NCBI GenBank assembly: GCA_029262935.1
Contig: JAJCYK010000257.1
Location: 1 to 8,252, forward strand
Reading direction: 5' to 3'
Source of the DNA: Cytophagales bacterium
GTDB lineage: Bacteria > Bacteroidota > Bacteroidia > Cytophagales > Cyclobacteriaceae
DNA length: 8,252 nt
Shown: positions 7,101 to 8,252 of the stretch, piece by piece
Layout: each line of letters opens with the position of its first letter
How positions within the stretch are numbered: the stretch's first letter is position 1
Translations under genes and position numbers: made by a program
The notes under the pieces: model-generated
Seen by the model: only the letters and a program-made list of their open reading frames with translations
The model's database searches: none
What the model was told of the DNA's origin: nothing

Positions 7101-7405
7101 ATGAGCAGACCAGAAATGCACATGGTGCATTGGTTCAGGATGCTTCTTATTTAGCATTGAGAAATCTGACAATTGGCTATACGCTTAAGCCAGAATGGGT
7201 CGGTAAAGCAGGTTTGAGGTCTGCGAGGGTATATTTTGCATCCACTAATTTGTTGTATTTGATGGCAGATGGTTACACCTCATTTAATCCTGAAGGTGTT
7301 GAGATCACCAATAATGGTTATCTAGGTCCGACAACATACGGGTACCAAGAAGGTGCGAGTCCGATTGTAAGAAGTTTTACGCTGGGTGTTAATGTTAATT
7401 TTTAA
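4163..7405 (+). CDS. SusC-like TonB-dependent outer membrane receptor
   Basis: The 1080-residue length is normal for the SusC/RagA family. A basic N-terminus and hydrophobic stretch (residues 13-26) form a signal peptide, probably cleaved near residue 29. Residues 47-119 are a carboxypeptidase-regulatory-like beta domain (ISVSG-type start, LPGANVIIKGT at 61-71, YVGYET at 97-102). DEVVVIGYGT at 125-134 is the usual SusC junction, followed by the plug (about 140-250) with IVVDGYPI, IESLEVLKDAASAAIYGSRG and GVILITTKKG. The rest is a 22-strand barrel ending in aromatic Phe (GVNVNF). A DQNGDG loop at 895-900 resembles a calcium site. It lacks an N-terminal STN domain, so it probably does not signal to an anti-sigma factor. 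It should import oligosaccharides into the periplasm using TonB-ExbBD energy, with the SusD-like lipoprotein encoded 11 bases downstream acting as its lid. The substrate cannot be read from the sequence. Confidence 0.96.
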   Translation: MKNSTLKKFFKWLYLLPVLLIITPSLTEATNTNSDLNFVLFQQANNITVSGKILSEESEPLPGANVIIKGTTRGTVTDTEGNYTLNAPEDAILVFSYVGYETQEIAVNNQSTVNITLQLDADQLDEVVVIGYGTRKKSHSTGAIAQVGGADVAAIQASRVDDALAGKLAGVLIQNQSGEPGADPKIQIRAASSLSGDSNPLIVVDGYPITGSLSTVNPNDIESLEVLKDAASAAIYGSRGANGVILITTKKGKSGKANFSYNAYTSVSSKYVDDIEMLKTASEWANDLQTSAYDLSEVDPDLLNYRLNAYANAPDVVGMEDWLFRSGTTQSHDFSVAGGSEDVNIFASLGYLDTEGIVREQAFERYNGRLNVDAKLGEKFKTGLSINGSYSHQEIVPHDMRDLLRAYSIHPIYHTDASIAFVQQLDGQRQALADAGSLATNIDRPFDNGYRGGGLVNSSIYTLQPGDIAHEWHYGRERNGIGGSGDAGPAAKFDNARAFKRTYYANVSSYLQYSIIEGLDIKTVLGADINDTQGYYYQGVTADSRERSNQSDLDQTDLKRSSVLSETTLNYTKSIGKHDLSAVVGMEFQNFYIRGTTLRGTNVPFGQPLNYSFLEPADITTNLREETVSRRSVFGRVNYAYDNRYLASVSLRRDGDSRFGANNRFETFPAVSLGWNVHNEAFYNSDFLSNLKLRFSTGSLGTTSFLGSYDALSLLQAQPTIFGTGFLIPSNIANQDLTWQTNTETNFGINLGFLGNRFTLGVDYYTSDIEDMLINQSVSEVLGTPSIVLNRGDVTSSGLELELGAVVVEKGSLTWDISANLSTVNTEITSLGDLDALPNVVYGGPSGRGPQFRNYVGGEIGEMWGYETTGQVETIHIADPSRNIGFSSSEYYVVDQNGDGAIDPENDYVKLGSSTPDFYWGLNSSVKYKSFDLSLQFQGSQGAEVYNIDPIYWESQFGGRLRDSFDLEGDGIADASGRHYEQTRNAHGALVQDASYLALRNLTIGYTLKPEWVGKAGLRSARVYFASTNLLYLMADGYTSFNPEGVEITNNGYLGPTTYGYQEGASPIVRSFTLGVNVNF

Positions 7406-7416
7406 TTAAGAAAATA

Positions 7417-8252
7417 ATGAAAACATTATATATAATTTTGGGCTCACTGCTGTTGATAACAGCATGTGACAATGATTTGGATCAAGTACCACCTCTTGCT
7501 GCTGACGCTAGTTCTTTGACGTCTTTCACGGAAGTTTTGAATGCGGCTTATTATTATCAGCAGGCTTCAGCTACGCCAATGGCAATAATGGGTGACTTCA
7601 GAGCTGACAATATGTTGATGTTCGAAGAACCATATCCTGCTTTTGACAGGTTCAATGCGGATTTAGCCGGAGGAGATTTGGTAGAGCAATTTTTTCGCCC
7701 TTTCTATAGCAATTTGTACAAGTCAATACTAAGCACGAATAACGTAATTGAAAATTCTTCAGATGGTACTGAGGTAGGTGAAGCTCAATTCTTAAGGGCT
7801 TTGTCTTACTTCAAGCTTGTTCAGGCTTTTGGTGATGTTACTGTGAATTTATCTGCTTCACCAGACGTGTCAGACAAATCTATTCTAGCGAGGCAGTCGG
7901 CTGCCTCTGTCTATAGCAACGTGATCATACCTGATCTGCAAGATGCAATAGCGGCTTTAGATAATTCTGAAATAGCAAATGGTCGAGCGTCTCAAATTGC
8001 AGCTGTAGGAATTCTAGGTAAAGTTTATATGCACATGGGTAATTTCAGCAGTGCGGCAACCGAGCTTAGTGCCGTGGTAAATAACGCTGCTTCGGCAGGG
8101 GTTAGTTTACAAGCAAACTTTGCGGATATTTTTGGTGAGGCTAATGATTTGAACTCAGAAATCATATTTGCCACCCAATTGTCAACTTCTATAGAAGATG
8201 AATACGCTTTTACCCAGTTTCCGGGATGGTTTAGTGGAGGCGATACAAAATC
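7417..8252 (+). CDS. SusD-like surface glycan-binding lipoprotein (3' partial)
   Basis: The ATG at 7417 opens a frame that stays open to the right edge, giving 278 complete codons; full SusD proteins are around 500 residues, so roughly half is missing. The N-terminus is a lipoprotein signal peptide with lipobox ITAC and Cys17. The acidic residues after the Cys (DNDLD) resemble the Bacteroidota export signal that sends lipoproteins to the cell surface. Family landmarks include FYSNLYKSILSTNNVIEN near residues 97-114 and GEAQFLRALSYFKLVQAFGDV at 121-141, the conserved RA..YF helix of SusD. AVGILGKVYMHMGNFSSAATEL is a TPR-like helix pair. The protein should cap the SusC barrel and hold glycan for import. 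It starts 11 bases after the susC stop, so the two are almost certainly co-transcribed and translated together. There is only a weak A/G-rich stretch (AAGAAAAT) before the start. Confidence 0.95.
   Translation, partial: MKTLYIILGSLLLITACDNDLDQVPPLAADASSLTSFTEVLNAAYYYQQASATPMAIMGDFRADNMLMFEEPYPAFDRFNADLAGGDLVEQFFRPFYSNLYKSILSTNNVIENSSDGTEVGEAQFLRALSYFKLVQAFGDVTVNLSASPDVSDKSILARQSAASVYSNVIIPDLQDAIAALDNSEIANGRASQIAAVGILGKVYMHMGNFSSAATELSAVVNNAASAGVSLQANFADIFGEANDLNSEIIFATQLSTSIEDEYAFTQFPGWFSGGDTK

Noticed and set aside
6954..7154. Plus-strand 66-residue open frame within susC
   Set aside because: It is an out-of-frame shadow of the conserved SusC barrel end, with no independent support.
1..8252. 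CRISPR array, insertion sequence, tRNA or rRNA
   Set aside because: Reading the window showed no regularly spaced identical repeats, transposase-like protein, terminal inverted repeats or cloverleaf-like sequence.

Overview
The window looks like chromosomal DNA from a member of the Bacteroidota, probably a free-living environmental or marine lineage of the Cytophagales/Flavobacteriia type. Four things point there: a type IX secretion (T9SS) C-terminal sorting domain on the first protein, a SusC/SusD pair, A/T-rich leaders without clear Shine-Dalgarno sequences, and a promoter candidate that fits the Bacteroidota -33/-7 pattern. The exact taxon cannot be read from this window.

Layout: (1) 1-1500, plus strand, is the 3' part of a large secreted protein. 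It has about four Asp-rich calcium-binding modules with a 64-67 residue period, then a beta-sandwich linker and a T9SS type A sorting domain. (2) 1535-2905, minus strand, converges on it with a gap of 34 bases. It encodes a flavin-dependent disulfide oxidoreductase of the dihydrolipoamide dehydrogenase/mercuric reductase-like/RclA superfamily. (3) 2906-3257 is a 352-base divergent intergenic region. Its right end carries two TGGT-NN-ACCA operators and a candidate promoter. (4) 3258-3989, plus strand, is a GntR-family (FadR/FCD type) ligand-responsive repressor. (5) 3990-4162 holds a strong hairpin and the leader of the next operon. (6) 4163-7405, plus strand, is a SusC-like TonB-dependent receptor, followed 11 bases later by (7) a SusD-like surface lipoprotein that runs off the right edge.

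The GntR-SusC-SusD block reads as the start of a polysaccharide utilisation locus. SusD captures a glycan at the surface, SusC imports it with TonB energy, and the GntR protein probably senses a catabolic intermediate. The operator shape (TTGGT-NN-ACCAA) resembles that of uronate-responsive GntR regulators such as UxuR/ExuR, and GntR repressors control alginate catabolism in marine Bacteroidota. A uronate-containing glycan (alginate or pectin type) is therefore a reasonable but unproven substrate; the enzymes that would settle it lie beyond the right edge. The receptor lacks an N-terminal STN signalling domain, which fits control by a cytoplasmic repressor rather than an anti-sigma relay.

I see no mobile element, CRISPR array, tRNA or rRNA. 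No clearly novel system is visible. The best leads are the tandem operators overlapping the regulator's own promoter, the hairpin before susC whose T-tract lies on the minus strand, and the repeats in the susC leader.
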